Position numbers and translations under genes: made by a program. A DNA stretch of 64,000 nt from Chitinophaga pinensis DSM 2588 (GTDB lineage Bacteria; Bacteroidota; Bacteroidia; Chitinophagales; Chitinophagaceae): assembly GCF_000024005.1 (NCBI RefSeq), contig NC_013132.1, positions 5,388,001-5,452,000 of the forward strand, read 5' to 3'. Below the pieces are notes generated by a model. It saw only the letters and a list, made by a program, of their open reading frames with translations, did no database searches and was not told the DNA's origin. Below, in pieces: positions 36,270 to 46,490 of the stretch (its first letter is position 1; each line of letters opens with the position of its first letter).

Positions 36270-36662
36270 ATGGAAATTACAATGGAACAAGCGACAACTG
36301 CCGCCCGACAGGCAGAATTAAAAGCGACCGAAATACAGGTGCCGGTTAACATCGTCATTCTCGATACAGCCGGATATTTGAAATTCTTTGTCCGCATGGA
36401 TAATGCCTTTATCGGATCAATAGACATTGCCTTGCAAAAAGCAAAAACTGCAATGCTCTTCCGGACAAGCTCTGAAATGGTGGGCGAGTTCCTTAAACCC
36501 GAGGCACATGCTTATGGACTCTCGCAGACTAACGGAGGACTTGTAGGCTTTCCCGGCGGCCTGCCTATATTAAAAAACAAAGATATCATCGGCTACATCG
36601 GTATCTCGGGAGGGGCTGTACCCCAGGACCTGCTAATTGCAACGGCTGGCAGCACGATTTAG
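36270..36662 (+). CDS. GlcG/HbpS-type heme-binding domain protein
   Basis: The 130-residue protein matches the GlcG/HbpS fold throughout, with V-P-V-N-I-V-I-L-D-T-A-G, the F-x-R-M-D-N-A segment, K-A-K-T-A and the C-terminal F-P-G-G-L-P-I and I-G-I-S-G-G. Family members bind heme or small organic molecules; HbpS is extracellular and redox-sensing, but no signal peptide is present here. It is followed 37 bp later by an SDR gene and probably forms a two-gene operon. A role as accessory to the SDR is only a positional guess. Confidence 0.88.
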   Translation: MEITMEQATTAARQAELKATEIQVPVNIVILDTAGYLKFFVRMDNAFIGSIDIALQKAKTAMLFRTSSEMVGEFLKPEAHAYGLSQTNGGLVGFPGGLPILKNKDIIGYIGISGGAVPQDLLIATAGSTI

Positions 36663-36699
36663 TTCACCAGATTTTTTCATCAATAACAATTACAACATT

Positions 36700-37512
36700 A
36701 TGAGCGACAAGAAAAAAATTCTGATCACCGGAGCAGGCTCCGGTTTAGGAGAAGGAACAGCCATAGGCTTAGCCAAACTGGGACATGAAGTCATTGCAGG
36801 CGTTCAGATCTCGCCACAGGTTACCCCGCTTCGCCAGAAGGCAATAGATCTAAAGCTGGAAAAGAACCTGCGGGTGGAAAAACTAGATCTCCTCGATCCA
36901 TATGATGTGGCTTACGCACTCACCTGGGATTACGATATTCTGCTCAGCAATGCTGGTATAGGTGAAGCCGGACCAGTCTTCGAAATCCCGGTTGACCTGG
37001 TACGCAAAAATTTCGAAACAAATGTTTTTGCCCCCCTACATCTCGCGCAACAGTTCATTGCTAAATTGATACGTGAAAAAAGAAAAGGAAAAGTAGTGTT
37101 TACCTCCTCTATGGGTGGATTATTCACTCCAGATGGATATGGGATCTATGTGTCAACAAAACATGCATTGGAAGCGGTCGCAGAAGCGCTTTCTTCAGAA
37201 TTGAAGAAATACGATATCCAAGTACAAACGATCAATCCTGGCGCCTACCTGACAGGCTATAATGAAACGATGGCAGACAACCCTTTCCGCTGGCTCGACG
37301 ATAGTAAGAATTTTACTAAACGGGCCGATATGAAGGCCGTTTTCGATTCTCTGTTAGGAACGCCTCAGGGCAGACTCGACCCCGAAGAAATGATTAGTGC
37401 AATGGTCAATATTGTACCATCAGATAAAGGAAAATTTAGGAATGTAGTTCCGAAGTTCGTCGAAGACATGCTCAAAGAACACCAGGAAAAAGCCTGGGAT
37501 GTGACCATTTAA
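36700..37512 (+). CDS. SDR-family oxidoreductase
   Basis: From the ATG at 36700 (M-S-D-K-K-K-I-L-I-T-G) the product is 270 residues; the frame is open further upstream but would overlap the HbpS-like gene. Classical short-chain dehydrogenase features are present: T10-G-A-G-S-G-L-G17 for NAD(P), L-S-N-A-G, the catalytic Ser in F-T-S-S-M-G and Y150-x-x-x-K154. The region V-P-K-F-V-E-D-M at the end is typical of small keto- or hydroxyacyl-reducing SDRs. Substrate unknown. It is the second gene of an operon with the HbpS-like protein. Confidence 0.9.
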   Translation: MSDKKKILITGAGSGLGEGTAIGLAKLGHEVIAGVQISPQVTPLRQKAIDLKLEKNLRVEKLDLLDPYDVAYALTWDYDILLSNAGIGEAGPVFEIPVDLVRKNFETNVFAPLHLAQQFIAKLIREKRKGKVVFTSSMGGLFTPDGYGIYVSTKHALEAVAEALSSELKKYDIQVQTINPGAYLTGYNETMADNPFRWLDDSKNFTKRADMKAVFDSLLGTPQGRLDPEEMISAMVNIVPSDKGKFRNVVPKFVEDMLKEHQEKAWDVTI

Positions 37513-37600
37513 AGAACAATATATAGTGCCGGCGTGTTACAGATCCTCCCTTCTGTTTATCCGGGAGAGCGATTTGTAATACGCCGGCCAACCAAACATT

Positions 37601-38122
37601 ATGGGAAGGCTACATATATACGTTCTCCGGATAAGTTTATGTCTGTTATCGGGTATATTAGTAACATTCATGTTGTTACCCGGCTGCAAGGAGAAGCAGA
37701 TTAAAAATGAAACCATGATAAACAAAGAGATCGTACGTAAAGGGTTTGAGCGCTGGACCAGATCTGAAGGCAGTTTTTTTGATCTGCTGGCAGCTAATGT
37801 CGTATGGACAATTACCGGCAACAGTCCCGTTTCAAAAACATATACCAGTAAACAGGCATTTATCGCGGAAGTGATCGATCCGTTGAATGAACGGTTTTCG
37901 AAAAAGATCACTCCTGAACTGAAAGGCATCTTTGCAGAAGATGACATGGTGATCGCGCTCTGGCATGGCACTGCAGTTGCAAAGGATGGGCGGCCTTATG
38001 ATAATATGTACTCCTGGTACATGAAAATGGAACAAGGAAAGATTATTGAAGTAGTTGCCTTTTTTGATACAATTGAATTCACCGACATATGGAACAGAAT
38101 TGATATCACAGCAGTAAAGTAG
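37601..38122 (+). CDS. SnoaL/NTF2-like lipoprotein
   Basis: The 173-residue product has a long N-terminal hydrophobic segment and a lipobox L-L-P-G-C29, so it is probably lipid-anchored. Residues 40-170 form an NTF2-like/SnoaL fold: E-I-V-R-K-G-F-E-R-W, V-V-W-T-I-T-G, then W-H-G-T-A and Y-S-W-Y-M-K-M-E-Q-G-K-I-I-E-V-V-A-F-F-D. Such folds serve as small hydrolases, isomerases or binding proteins. No function can be assigned. It starts 88 bp after the SDR and could be on the same transcript. Confidence 0.82.
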   Translation: MGRLHIYVLRISLCLLSGILVTFMLLPGCKEKQIKNETMINKEIVRKGFERWTRSEGSFFDLLAANVVWTITGNSPVSKTYTSKQAFIAEVIDPLNERFSKKITPELKGIFAEDDMVIALWHGTAVAKDGRPYDNMYSWYMKMEQGKIIEVVAFFDTIEFTDIWNRIDITAVK

Positions 38123-38187
38123 GTACTTCTACCCAGCGCTCTTGCCTGAAATACAGATATTTTGTACATTAGGTAAGCGCTTCTCTT

Positions 38188-40611
38188 ATGGTTAGAATAC
38201 TTTTTACATATCTGCTTCTCAGCTGCTTATTGTCGAAAGTGTATGCACAATCGACTGTATTTACTGCAACAATCAATCATTACAACGAATCTCAGAAGCG
38301 TCTGCTTGCCACAAACATCGGACGCTTTTTTTATGTTGTGAACCAGGGCCAATGGGACATGGATAGTTGCGTACGATACGTTTGCAAAATCTACCATCTT
38401 AATATCCAGTTGCCATATGATGAAACCATCAATAACGGTAACCTGCAGCAGGAAGTTGCCTGGTTAAATCAGCATGCTCCAAATCTGCTGCTGCAATCGA
38501 TCCCCGGTGCAGCTGGAGAAAAGAGGGTTGCCATGTTACTGGAACTGGCGCTGTACTATCTGCACAAGCCAGGCAATGACCCATCCGATCTTGAAAATAC
38601 AGCCACCTATATAACTCAGGCGAAAGCGTATGCAAAGTCATTAAAGCTTATAAGGTGGCTGATTGAATGTGACGCAGTAGCCGGCGATCTATATCTTCAG
38701 CAAGGCGATGCAAAAAAGAGCTCGGAAACATTTGCCCTGGTGGCCTCTTTTTTAAAGAATAACGGTGATAAAAAAAGAAATGCAATTGCCGTCCATCAGC
38801 TGGCGCTTCATTTGCCATACAACGATGCCAACCGGCTTAGTAATCTGGAAAAAGCATTTGCAACATACCAGGAGTTGCAGCTGAAGGAGCACGCCATAGC
38901 AGCCCTTGGCGATATTGTCACTTATTACTTTTCATCGGATTGGTCGCTCGCAGAAGCAAAGCTTGGCGAGTTATTAGTCATGCAAAAGCAAAGTGGATAC
39001 CGACACTTTATGGATACTTATTACGTAAGAGCGTATTTAAAGAATAATAGGGCAGACTACATCGGAACTACCCTGGATATTGACAGTGCACTCACAATCA
39101 TGACTAATACAGGCGATTCAAGTATTTACAGCATGGTATGTACCAGAATGGGGTCAATTTATATGGGTTTGGGTGAATATCAACAGGCGAACGAATGGTA
39201 TTTCAAAGGAATCGAGCGACGTGCGATTGAGCCACAGATTTTATGGTATACTAACCTGGAAGAGATCGGCAAATCTATGCCACGCTTAAATAAGGCAAAT
39301 GAGTATCTGTCATTTATACGAAAGATGCTTGCAGACTATCCACCGGAAGGTGAGATAGATAGTATAACCATGTCTGTCCGTCTCGGAGAGGCATACTTAC
39401 AGCTGCATCAGCATGATTCCGCTGAAAAATATTTCCAGCCATTCCTTGCCTATGTAGAAAGAATTCCACCGCAACACCTGCAGATGCCAGATGTATTCGG
39501 ATTTCAGCAATATGCCCGTTTATGCTTTCAGAAAGGAAACTATCCGCTGGCAAGGGTTTATTTGCAGAAAGTCGTAGAACATGCCAGGGGCAGACCTACA
39601 ATTATGTCGAGACTTGAGGTTTCCCGATTACAGTTTGCAATAGATTCAGCAGAAGGGAAGTTCCATGACGCATTTTTCGCGCTCAGGGATTATGTTTATT
39701 TTAATGATTCTGCCGTTAATATTAACCAACGATTTAAAAGTCAGGAAGCCAACATCCGCTATGCCTCAGAGAAAAAGGACCAGGATATTCAAATCCTGAA
39801 ACAACAGGGGTTGATCCAGGAAGGTAATCTCAAACAGGCAAGGCAAATGCGTAATATCGTTTCAGGCGGTATTATTTTATTACTGATCATTGGGGCATTG
39901 GGTTACAACCAGTACCGTATGAAACAAAAGAACCTGCTACTGATCGGTCAGAAAAATGATCAGCTGACGCAGCTGGTCAATGAAAAAGAATGGCTGCTCA
40001 AAGAGGTGCATCACCGTGTAAAAAACAACCTGCAAACAATTGTAAGCCTGCTGGAAATGCAGGCCGATTACCTGGGAGATGATGCGCTGGCAGCAGTACA
40101 GGTCAGCCAGAACAGGATATTTGCGACCTCTCTCCTGCATCAGAAACTGTATCAGTTTGAGAATGTGTCCTCTGTCAATATGAAGAACTATCTGCCGGAG
40201 CTGATCCAACATCTCAGGGAGGCTTTTCCTGTAGGTAAGTCCATAGATATACAAATGACTATTGACGATGTAGAGCTGGATGTATCGCAGGCTATGCCGG
40301 TTGGCCTTATATTTAATGAGGCATTTACGAATACCATGAAATATGCATTCAGGGACAATAACAGAAGGGGAAAAATTACCGTTTCATGTGAAAAGGATGC
40401 CGACAACTTTGTCAACTTACTGATTGCCGACAATGGCATCGGATTTAACGCCACAGGTGAAGCGCATACTGATGGTCTCGGGCTTAGTCTGATTAAAGGT
40501 CTCGCCATAGACATTGACGGAGAGGCAAAGATTGAGTCAGGCACTCAGGGAACAACGCTTTATATTCGTTTCAAAGTAAGGTCGCCCCTATCCACTAACA
40601 GATTACAATAA
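38188..40611 (+). CDS. TPR-containing HisKA_2 sensor histidine kinase
   Basis: The 807-residue kinase has a signal peptide (1-21). A large periplasmic region of TPR-type helices runs from about 110 to 530 and one transmembrane helix at about 553-572 (I-V-S-G-G-I-I-L-L-L-I). A short coiled coil then leads to a HisKA_2 domain with E-V-H608-H609-R-V-K-N-N-L-Q. The HATPase domain shows F-N-E-A-F-T-N, A-D-N-G-I-G-F and D-G-L-G-L-S-L-I. HisKA_2 kinases commonly pair with an adjacent receiver. The NtrC-type regulator starts 14 bp later, so the two form a two-component system. The signal is unknown and probably protein- or peptide-like given the TPRs. Confidence 0.93.
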   Translation: MVRILFTYLLLSCLLSKVYAQSTVFTATINHYNESQKRLLATNIGRFFYVVNQGQWDMDSCVRYVCKIYHLNIQLPYDETINNGNLQQEVAWLNQHAPNLLLQSIPGAAGEKRVAMLLELALYYLHKPGNDPSDLENTATYITQAKAYAKSLKLIRWLIECDAVAGDLYLQQGDAKKSSETFALVASFLKNNGDKKRNAIAVHQLALHLPYNDANRLSNLEKAFATYQELQLKEHAIAALGDIVTYYFSSDWSLAEAKLGELLVMQKQSGYRHFMDTYYVRAYLKNNRADYIGTTLDIDSALTIMTNTGDSSIYSMVCTRMGSIYMGLGEYQQANEWYFKGIERRAIEPQILWYTNLEEIGKSMPRLNKANEYLSFIRKMLADYPPEGEIDSITMSVRLGEAYLQLHQHDSAEKYFQPFLAYVERIPPQHLQMPDVFGFQQYARLCFQKGNYPLARVYLQKVVEHARGRPTIMSRLEVSRLQFAIDSAEGKFHDAFFALRDYVYFNDSAVNINQRFKSQEANIRYASEKKDQDIQILKQQGLIQEGNLKQARQMRNIVSGGIILLLIIGALGYNQYRMKQKNLLLIGQKNDQLTQLVNEKEWLLKEVHHRVKNNLQTIVSLLEMQADYLGDDALAAVQVSQNRIFATSLLHQKLYQFENVSSVNMKNYLPELIQHLREAFPVGKSIDIQMTIDDVELDVSQAMPVGLIFNEAFTNTMKYAFRDNNRRGKITVSCEKDADNFVNLLIADNGIGFNATGEAHTDGLGLSLIKGLAIDIDGEAKIESGTQGTTLYIRFKVRSPLSTNRLQ

Positions 40612-40625
40612 AACGCTGCAATCCC

Positions 40626-42041
40626 ATGCTCATGAGAAAAATACTGATAGTCGAAGACGAATTTATTGAAGCCAAAAACCTGCAACGGATGCTGATTAAA
40701 GCCGGGTATGAAGTTTCCGGGATTGCCAACTCCGTTGAACAGGCCCTTTCGATGCTCAAAAACGAACGGCCCGATTTTGTATTGATTGATATTTTTCTAA
40801 GAGGAGCATCAACAGGCGTTGACCTCGGACATATGCTGCGCAGTCAGCATGTGCCGTTTCTATATTTATCTGCCAACTCGAATAAAAGCACGCTTGACAA
40901 AGTAAAGTCAACCCGCCCTTATGGATTTCTGGTGAAGCCATGCAGGGAAAAAGATGTACTCGCTATGCTGGAGATTGCCATTTATCAACATGAAAACAGA
41001 TTACCTGACCCATCTCCTGATGCGGCACTACCTAAGGATCTATTAATACGTACCGGAGCAGTTGAAACTGACAGCTATCCGGCTATTATTGGTCAAAGTG
41101 AAACACTGCAACACACGATGCGGCAGGTACACATGGTAGCGCCATCTGATTCTGCGGTGATGATCCTCGGCGAAAGTGGCACAGGTAAAGAGATGATCGC
41201 ACAGGCCCTGCATATATTGTCTCCCAGGAAGAAAGGACCATTTATCAAGGTCAATTGCGCTGCGTTGCCGGTAACACTGATAGAATCTATTTTATTCGGA
41301 CATGAAAAAGGTTCTTTCACCGGGGCTGCCGGCAGGTACATAGGAAAGTTTGAACAGGCGGACAAAGGAACCCTCTTTCTCGACGAAATAGGCGAAGTAC
41401 CCTTTGATGTACAGGCAAAGCTCCTCAGAACACTCCAGGAGAAGGAAATCGAACGATTGGGAGGCAGTGATACTATTAAGATCAATGTCCGGATCATCGC
41501 TGCAACAAACCGTGATCTTGAGAAAGAGATGGCCGAAGGTAGGTTCCGGATTGACCTCTACTACCGTTTAAATGTATTCCCTATCTATCTTTCTCCATTA
41601 CGGCAACGTGGAGATGACATTTTGTTACTTGCCAATCATTTTAAAGATAAGTTTTGTCTTGCGGAAGGAAAGGCCCTCTTTGAGATTCCTTCTTCTGTCG
41701 CCCATAAGCTGCTTACACATCCCTGGCCGGGGAACATCCGGGAACTGGAAAGTGCCATGCGAAGACTGGTATTACTGTACAGTTCCCAGCAGGAGGGACT
41801 CGCAGAAGCCGTACTACAACCACAGATACAATACAAGGAAGCTCCATCAGAAAGCAACTTAAATGCAGATCAGGATGTTAAAACCTGGCATGAGTATGAA
41901 AGACATTACATCCTGCATACCCTTAAGAAATGTAAAGGAAAAATCAGCGGTGAAAACGGAGCTGCTAAATTACTCGATCTTCCACCCAGTACCCTGGAAT
42001 CGAAGATGAAACGCCTGGGCATAAAAAAGGGAGATTATTAG
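40626..42041 (+). CDS. Sigma-54-type (NtrC family) response regulator
   Basis: The 471-residue regulator has a receiver domain (phosphoacceptor D55, acidic E10-D11, K104). A sigma-54 AAA+ domain follows with Walker A G182-E-S-G-T-G-K-E189 and the sigma-54 contact loop G229-S-F-T-G-A234. A Fis-type helix-turn-helix lies at the end (A-A-K-L-L-D-L-P-P-S-T-L). GSFTGA instead of GAFTGA is a common functional variant. A second ATG two codons in (40632) is an equal start candidate. It overlaps no gene and follows the kinase by 14 bp. Possible targets include the FtsX genes, which have palindromes upstream, but this is inference. Confidence 0.93.
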   Translation: MLMRKILIVEDEFIEAKNLQRMLIKAGYEVSGIANSVEQALSMLKNERPDFVLIDIFLRGASTGVDLGHMLRSQHVPFLYLSANSNKSTLDKVKSTRPYGFLVKPCREKDVLAMLEIAIYQHENRLPDPSPDAALPKDLLIRTGAVETDSYPAIIGQSETLQHTMRQVHMVAPSDSAVMILGESGTGKEMIAQALHILSPRKKGPFIKVNCAALPVTLIESILFGHEKGSFTGAAGRYIGKFEQADKGTLFLDEIGEVPFDVQAKLLRTLQEKEIERLGGSDTIKINVRIIAATNRDLEKEMAEGRFRIDLYYRLNVFPIYLSPLRQRGDDILLLANHFKDKFCLAEGKALFEIPSSVAHKLLTHPWPGNIRELESAMRRLVLLYSSQQEGLAEAVLQPQIQYKEAPSESNLNADQDVKTWHEYERHYILHTLKKCKGKISGENGAAKLLDLPPSTLESKMKRLGIKKGDY

Positions 42042-42057
42042 CCCCCGGACTATCGAT

Positions 42058-42915
42058 CTATCTATATATGATCTTACTGCTCTCTGGCAGGTCATTCAAA
42101 TGGGGCAGACGCCCCTCCTGATACTCCTTGTACAGACGGGCAATATCTTCAGGTGAGTCACCTATAAAAGGCCCATGGTTGACAACAGGCACATGGTGAG
42201 GTTCGGCTGCATATAAAATAATCCGGGCTTCCTGTCCTTCTGTAGTGACTATAATTTCGCTATCTCCTTTCCTGGCTGGTATGCTCAGCCACCCTGCCTG
42301 TCCTGCGCCAATACTTGTTTCGCCAATCAATATATGTCCTTCGATCACGTAGACAAGCGCATTATAGGCTGCGGGAAGGATTTGTGTAAATAATGCGATC
42401 TTCTGCATGATCACATCTACCATTATCAGCGGGGTATTATTACGGAGTGGTGAGCTGGCGCCATTGCTGTTACCACTATACACCCTGATATCAAGCTGTG
42501 CTGTCTTTATTGTGGGAACTACGGAGGGCAGCAGTTGCTGCCAGGTAGGTTGTATCCACCTTTTCTCCGGAGCCAGCACCAGCCACAATTGCAAAATACG
42601 CAGGCTGCTATTCGCTGTAATAGTTTCCGAATGAACGATGCCTTTCCCGGCTGTCATCAGTTCGAGACTGCCTGTTACCCAACCCTGATCATCACCTTTT
42701 AGTACAAGTGTAACGGTTTCAAAACCTGCATGCGGATGCGGCCCTCCTACGGGAGGCCCGCCAGCAAGATCAAGACGATCATCCATCAATAAAATAAAAG
42801 GATCGGTCTGAAAAAAATCAGTTGCGTTGATAACAGCTGCCGCTACATGTCCTTCACCCAGAAAACCTCGATGTAGTGGACTTTCCACCAATTGTACGAT
42901 TGTGCGTGTGTACAT
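42058..42915 (-). CDS. Pirin-family bicupin protein
   Basis: This 285-residue protein is a two-cupin pirin. The N-terminal metal site is visible as H-P-H-A-G-F-E-T-V-T with the later H-S-E (G-I-V-H-S-E), so metal binding and possible quercetinase-like dioxygenase activity are likely. The C-terminal cupin is present from about 160 onward (V-Y-V-I-E-G-H-I-L-I-G). It lies 54 bp downstream of an AraC-family gene on the same strand and probably responds to it. It converges with the NtrC gene, with 16 bp between stops. Confidence 0.92.
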   Translation of the reverse strand: MYTRTIVQLVESPLHRGFLGEGHVAAAVINATDFFQTDPFILLMDDRLDLAGGPPVGGPHPHAGFETVTLVLKGDDQGWVTGSLELMTAGKGIVHSETITANSSLRILQLWLVLAPEKRWIQPTWQQLLPSVVPTIKTAQLDIRVYSGNSNGASSPLRNNTPLIMVDVIMQKIALFTQILPAAYNALVYVIEGHILIGETSIGAGQAGWLSIPARKGDSEIIVTTEGQEARIILYAAEPHHVPVVNHGPFIGDSPEDIARLYKEYQEGRLPHLNDLPESSKIIYR

Positions 42916-42969
42916 GAAAAGTATTATTTATGATCACTTAATGGGGTTGTTTGAAAGACGTTTTTTTTA

Positions 42970-43830
42970 TCAGGTGGTTGCCACGGAGGCACCTTCCCTC
43001 AGTCCGGAGGGCGAATAGCGGAAATAGGATTTGAAGGCCCTTGAAAAGTGGGCCACACTTTCAAACCCCAGTGTATAGCAGATACTTGTTACCGTCATAT
43101 CCGTATTCACCAGCAGTTCTTTTGCTCTTTCCAGTTTCTTTTGCCGTATCCAACGGGATGGAGGCATATTATAGATGGAAATAAAATCCCTTCTCAAACT
43201 TGAAACACTTCTACCGGCTAATCGCGCGAGCTGATTCAAGGAAATGGCGTTCGTCAGATTTTCTTCCACGAGCCGGGTAATATCGGGACGGATACTTTCT
43301 TTTACAAACAATAGTTGTTCAAAAAACGACCTGTCATTTGCAGACAGACAGATCAGGAGTTCAACCAGTTTCATTCTGGTAAGGCTGGCTGAAAGGCTGG
43401 GGTATTGATTAAAATAAAGCTGCAGTGAAGACATATATTCTCTTAATAGCTCGCTTGTATCACCGGTAAGCAGCGGCAAACAGGTACCTTCTCCTCGTGT
43501 TCGAAGATTAAGCATAGCAACAAATCCGACAATGATATCATACTTTAGTTCAAATACAATCATGCTCAAGGGGGTAGCGCATGACTCATATTGAAAGCAG
43601 GTGTCTTTTCTCACAAAAACAAGCTGTTGCTTTTCTACATGATAAAGGGTATGTCCAAATTGTATGTCTAACTGGCCTGCTTCAACAAAAAGAAGCAGGT
43701 GATCTTTCGCTAAACAGTTTCCTTTACAAAAACACTCAATACTCCAATGTTGGATACCGCGGCCTGTGAATATTTCGACCGCGTTGTACAAGGCCTGTTT
43801 GATGGTATAGATTGTGGCTTTGCTTTGCAT
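42970..43830 (-). CDS. AraC-family transcriptional regulator (pirin locus)
   Basis: The 286-residue regulator has an N-terminal cupin-like sensor region (about 40-120) and two C-terminal AraC helix-turn-helix motifs: I-S-L-N-Q-L-A-R-L-A-G-R-S-V-S-S-L-R-R-D-F and M-T-V-T-S-I-C-Y-T-L-G-F-E-S-V-A-H-F. Family signature F-K-S-Y-F-R-Y-S-P-S-G-L-R follows. It lies directly upstream of the pirin gene and is likely its regulator, perhaps in the same transcript. The effector is unknown. Confidence 0.92.
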   Translation of the reverse strand: MQSKATIYTIKQALYNAVEIFTGRGIQHWSIECFCKGNCLAKDHLLLFVEAGQLDIQFGHTLYHVEKQQLVFVRKDTCFQYESCATPLSMIVFELKYDIIVGFVAMLNLRTRGEGTCLPLLTGDTSELLREYMSSLQLYFNQYPSLSASLTRMKLVELLICLSANDRSFFEQLLFVKESIRPDITRLVEENLTNAISLNQLARLAGRSVSSLRRDFISIYNMPPSRWIRQKKLERAKELLVNTDMTVTSICYTLGFESVAHFSRAFKSYFRYSPSGLREGASVATT

Positions 43831-44041
43831 AACGGTTATTGATCATGAAGTGATACGCATAGTATTCTCCATAACTATCTTTCAAACCGTATACCACACC
43901 TTAATTTATTATTATTCAACAATATAGATAACTACCAAAGATATCAGGTACCGATATATCGGGAACACCATATGCTCTCTCCCGAAATCACATGAATACC
44001 ATTCTTCAAAACAACACCTGATTCCTGAAAAGAGACTGATT

Positions 44042-44077
44042 ACATGCCTATCCCCCCTGGCTGGCGGATAGACATGT
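44042..44077 (-). terminator. Hairpin after the intact FtsX gene
   Basis: Arms 44042-44053 and 44066-44077 pair at 11 of 12 positions around a 12-nt GC-rich loop, 11 bp downstream of the stop on the minus strand. The T run is poor. Confidence 0.6.
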
Positions 44078-44087
44078 AAAATACTTA

Positions 44088-46490
44088 TCACTCTGCTTTC
44101 AAACTATTCACCGGGTCCATCATCGCCGCCCGTATAGCTTGCGAACTCACTGTAATCAAAGCTATCAGCAGCGCCGTCATACCTCCGGCTACAAACACGC
44201 TCCAGTTAATATCTACCCGGTTCACAAAATTATTGAGCCAGTTATGCATAAAGTACCATACCAGCGGAGCTGCAATTACAAAGGCGATACCTATCAACAG
44301 CATAAACTCCCTTGAGAAAAGGTATACGATATGTGCAGGAGTGGCGCCCAATACTTTGCGCACACCAACTTCCTTTATACGTTGTACTGCCATGAATGAA
44401 GCCAGACCATATAATCCCAGGCAACTGAGAAAGATGGCGATACCTGCAAAGATCTCATACAAATGTGCCAGCTGGCGCTCTTCCCTGTAATATTCTGCCA
44501 CCTTCTGATCCAGGAACTGATATTCGAAGATCTGTTCGGGAAAGTTGTCATTCCAGAGTTTTTCGATCGCTTTCATGGAAGCCTGCGCATCGGCGCCTGC
44601 TGCCAGCCGGATACCTGCATTGCTGAAACGCCGTTTGATGTTGCTCATAAATACAGGCGCCATGGCTTCTTTCAGCGTACCGGCAGTAAAGTCCCTGACT
44701 ACGCCTACAATAGGTCCTTTAATCCTTCCATCCCATACATCCATGTTTTTATTGAGCACATCCGCTGGTTTCAGCCCCAGTTTTTGTACCAGGGTTTCGT
44801 TCACCAGGAACTCACGTACGGAATCGGTGCGGGTGAGGTTGCGGCCTGCTACGAGTTTAATATCATAGGTGTTCAGAAAGTTATAATCTACCCAACGTGT
44901 CACCGAAGCAAATTTGACATCTTCCGTCTGATGATCAAATTTAAAGCCGGTCCACCAGTTACCATCACTGGAAGGCGCTGCATCCGAAAAGCTTACCTCC
45001 TGTATGCCTCTGATATGTTCCAGCTGACCCCGGAGATACGAAATCTTGGCATTGCCCGCACTGTCATTACGGAAAGGTACATTCACAATGGCCTCCCGGG
45101 TAAAACCCATGGATTGACTGTGAAAGTAATTCATTTGTTGCAAGATGATGAGTGTACCGATGATCAGCGCCTGTGTAATAATAAACTGGAAAACCACCAG
45201 TCCCCGGCGCAAAGAAATACCTCCTGACTTTCTGCCGGCGGCGATCCTGCTCTTTAGTGCATTAATCGGATTAAAAGCAGCTACTACAATAGAAGGATAG
45301 AAACCTGCCAGCAAAGTAACGACCAGGAAGATAGCGAACAGCAACAGATATACATTCCCGCTTGTCAGCATACCTGCTCCCAGGGGCAGACTCATGACAC
45401 TGCTGATGAACGGTAACAGACATAACGCTAATATCATTGCCAGCTGCAAAGAAAGCAGCACCAGTATGGCGGTTTCAGACAGAAACTGTGTTTGCAGCTG
45501 CCAGCGGTTACTGCCGAGTACCTTGCGGACCCCAATCTCACGTGCACGATTTACCGCTTGTGCGGTAGCCAGATTGATGAAGTTCACACAGGCAATCAGC
45601 AGGATAAATGCGGCAATCATCCACAACATCCTGATGCGTTCCGGTGGTACCACGCGACCGATATAGTTTCCCGTACGTTTATCTGTATGCACGCCAGCCA
45701 AAGGCTGTAACATGTGTGTAGCCGTGTTTTTCGGGTCTTTATATTTCTTCGAAAAAGCAATCAGGTGCCGGTCAATCTTTGCCACATCCTGTCCCGGGCG
45801 CAGCAATACATAACAACTATGAATATCGTCTATCGTTACCCAATCCTTTATCTCATTTATTTTCATCATGGCATAAGTTGCCACCATATCAAACTGAAAC
45901 TCTGTGTTTTCAGGAGGATCATCCAGTATACCTGTGACTGTCAGATTAAACTGCTGGTCAAGCCGGATAACCTTTCCCATAGCCTTATGCCAGTCGCCGA
46001 AATACTTCTCCGCAGTAGACCGTGACAAAACGGTTGCACTGGGATCATTTAACGCGGTGGCCTTGTTGCCGGCCAACCATTTATAATCAAATATGTCAAA
46101 GAACGAAGGCTGTAAGAAATATACCAGTGGTTTGAACTTATGTTGAATATTGCCTTTACTGTCTTCCAGTGTGACCAGTCTTTTACCCATTTGTACAATA
46201 CCAGTCACCTTCTCAAATTCTGCAAAGTCATTGGGCAGCACAGTGGGTATGGGAAATGGTACAGCCTGTGTATAATTGGTATTGCCATTTTCCCCTGGTG
46301 ATACTGTCAGCACCCTATAGATCCGGTCTTTCTTTGTATGAAACGTATCAAAACTCTGCTCGTATTGAATGATCACATAGATCACAAGACAAACGGTGAT
46401 ACCCAACGTAAGACCGGTAATGTTAAGTAATGCATAGCGCTTGTTGCGCCAAAGACTGCGGAAAGCGGTTTTGAGATAGTTCTTCAGCAT
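44088..46490 (-). CDS. FtsX/MacB-type ABC transporter permease
   Basis: This intact 800-residue protein starts M-L-K-N-Y-L-K-T-A-F-R-S-L-W-R-N-K. It contains a transmembrane helix (about 20-42), a MacB-type periplasmic core (45-250) and a first FtsX domain (about 285-405, with A-R-E-I-G-V-R-K-V-L-G). A second core follows (430-650), then a second FtsX domain (about 675-795, with V-K-E-V-G-V-R-K-V-L-G). It has no nucleotide-binding domain, and no ABC ATPase gene is nearby, so a shared ATPase elsewhere is expected. Bacteroidota carry many such orphan permeases; their substrates are mostly unknown. Two tandem palindromes lie about 100-135 bp upstream. Confidence 0.92.
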   Translation of the reverse strand: MLKNYLKTAFRSLWRNKRYALLNITGLTLGITVCLVIYVIIQYEQSFDTFHTKKDRIYRVLTVSPGENGNTNYTQAVPFPIPTVLPNDFAEFEKVTGIVQMGKRLVTLEDSKGNIQHKFKPLVYFLQPSFFDIFDYKWLAGNKATALNDPSATVLSRSTAEKYFGDWHKAMGKVIRLDQQFNLTVTGILDDPPENTEFQFDMVATYAMMKINEIKDWVTIDDIHSCYVLLRPGQDVAKIDRHLIAFSKKYKDPKNTATHMLQPLAGVHTDKRTGNYIGRVVPPERIRMLWMIAAFILLIACVNFINLATAQAVNRAREIGVRKVLGSNRWQLQTQFLSETAILVLLSLQLAMILALCLLPFISSVMSLPLGAGMLTSGNVYLLLFAIFLVVTLLAGFYPSIVVAAFNPINALKSRIAAGRKSGGISLRRGLVVFQFIITQALIIGTLIILQQMNYFHSQSMGFTREAIVNVPFRNDSAGNAKISYLRGQLEHIRGIQEVSFSDAAPSSDGNWWTGFKFDHQTEDVKFASVTRWVDYNFLNTYDIKLVAGRNLTRTDSVREFLVNETLVQKLGLKPADVLNKNMDVWDGRIKGPIVGVVRDFTAGTLKEAMAPVFMSNIKRRFSNAGIRLAAGADAQASMKAIEKLWNDNFPEQIFEYQFLDQKVAEYYREERQLAHLYEIFAGIAIFLSCLGLYGLASFMAVQRIKEVGVRKVLGATPAHIVYLFSREFMLLIGIAFVIAAPLVWYFMHNWLNNFVNRVDINWSVFVAGGMTALLIALITVSSQAIRAAMMDPVNSLKAE

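Noticed and set aside
44463..45227. 254-codon plus-strand frame inside the FtsX gene
   Set aside because: The FtsX frame has clear conserved domains over this region. The opposite frame has no recognisable domain.
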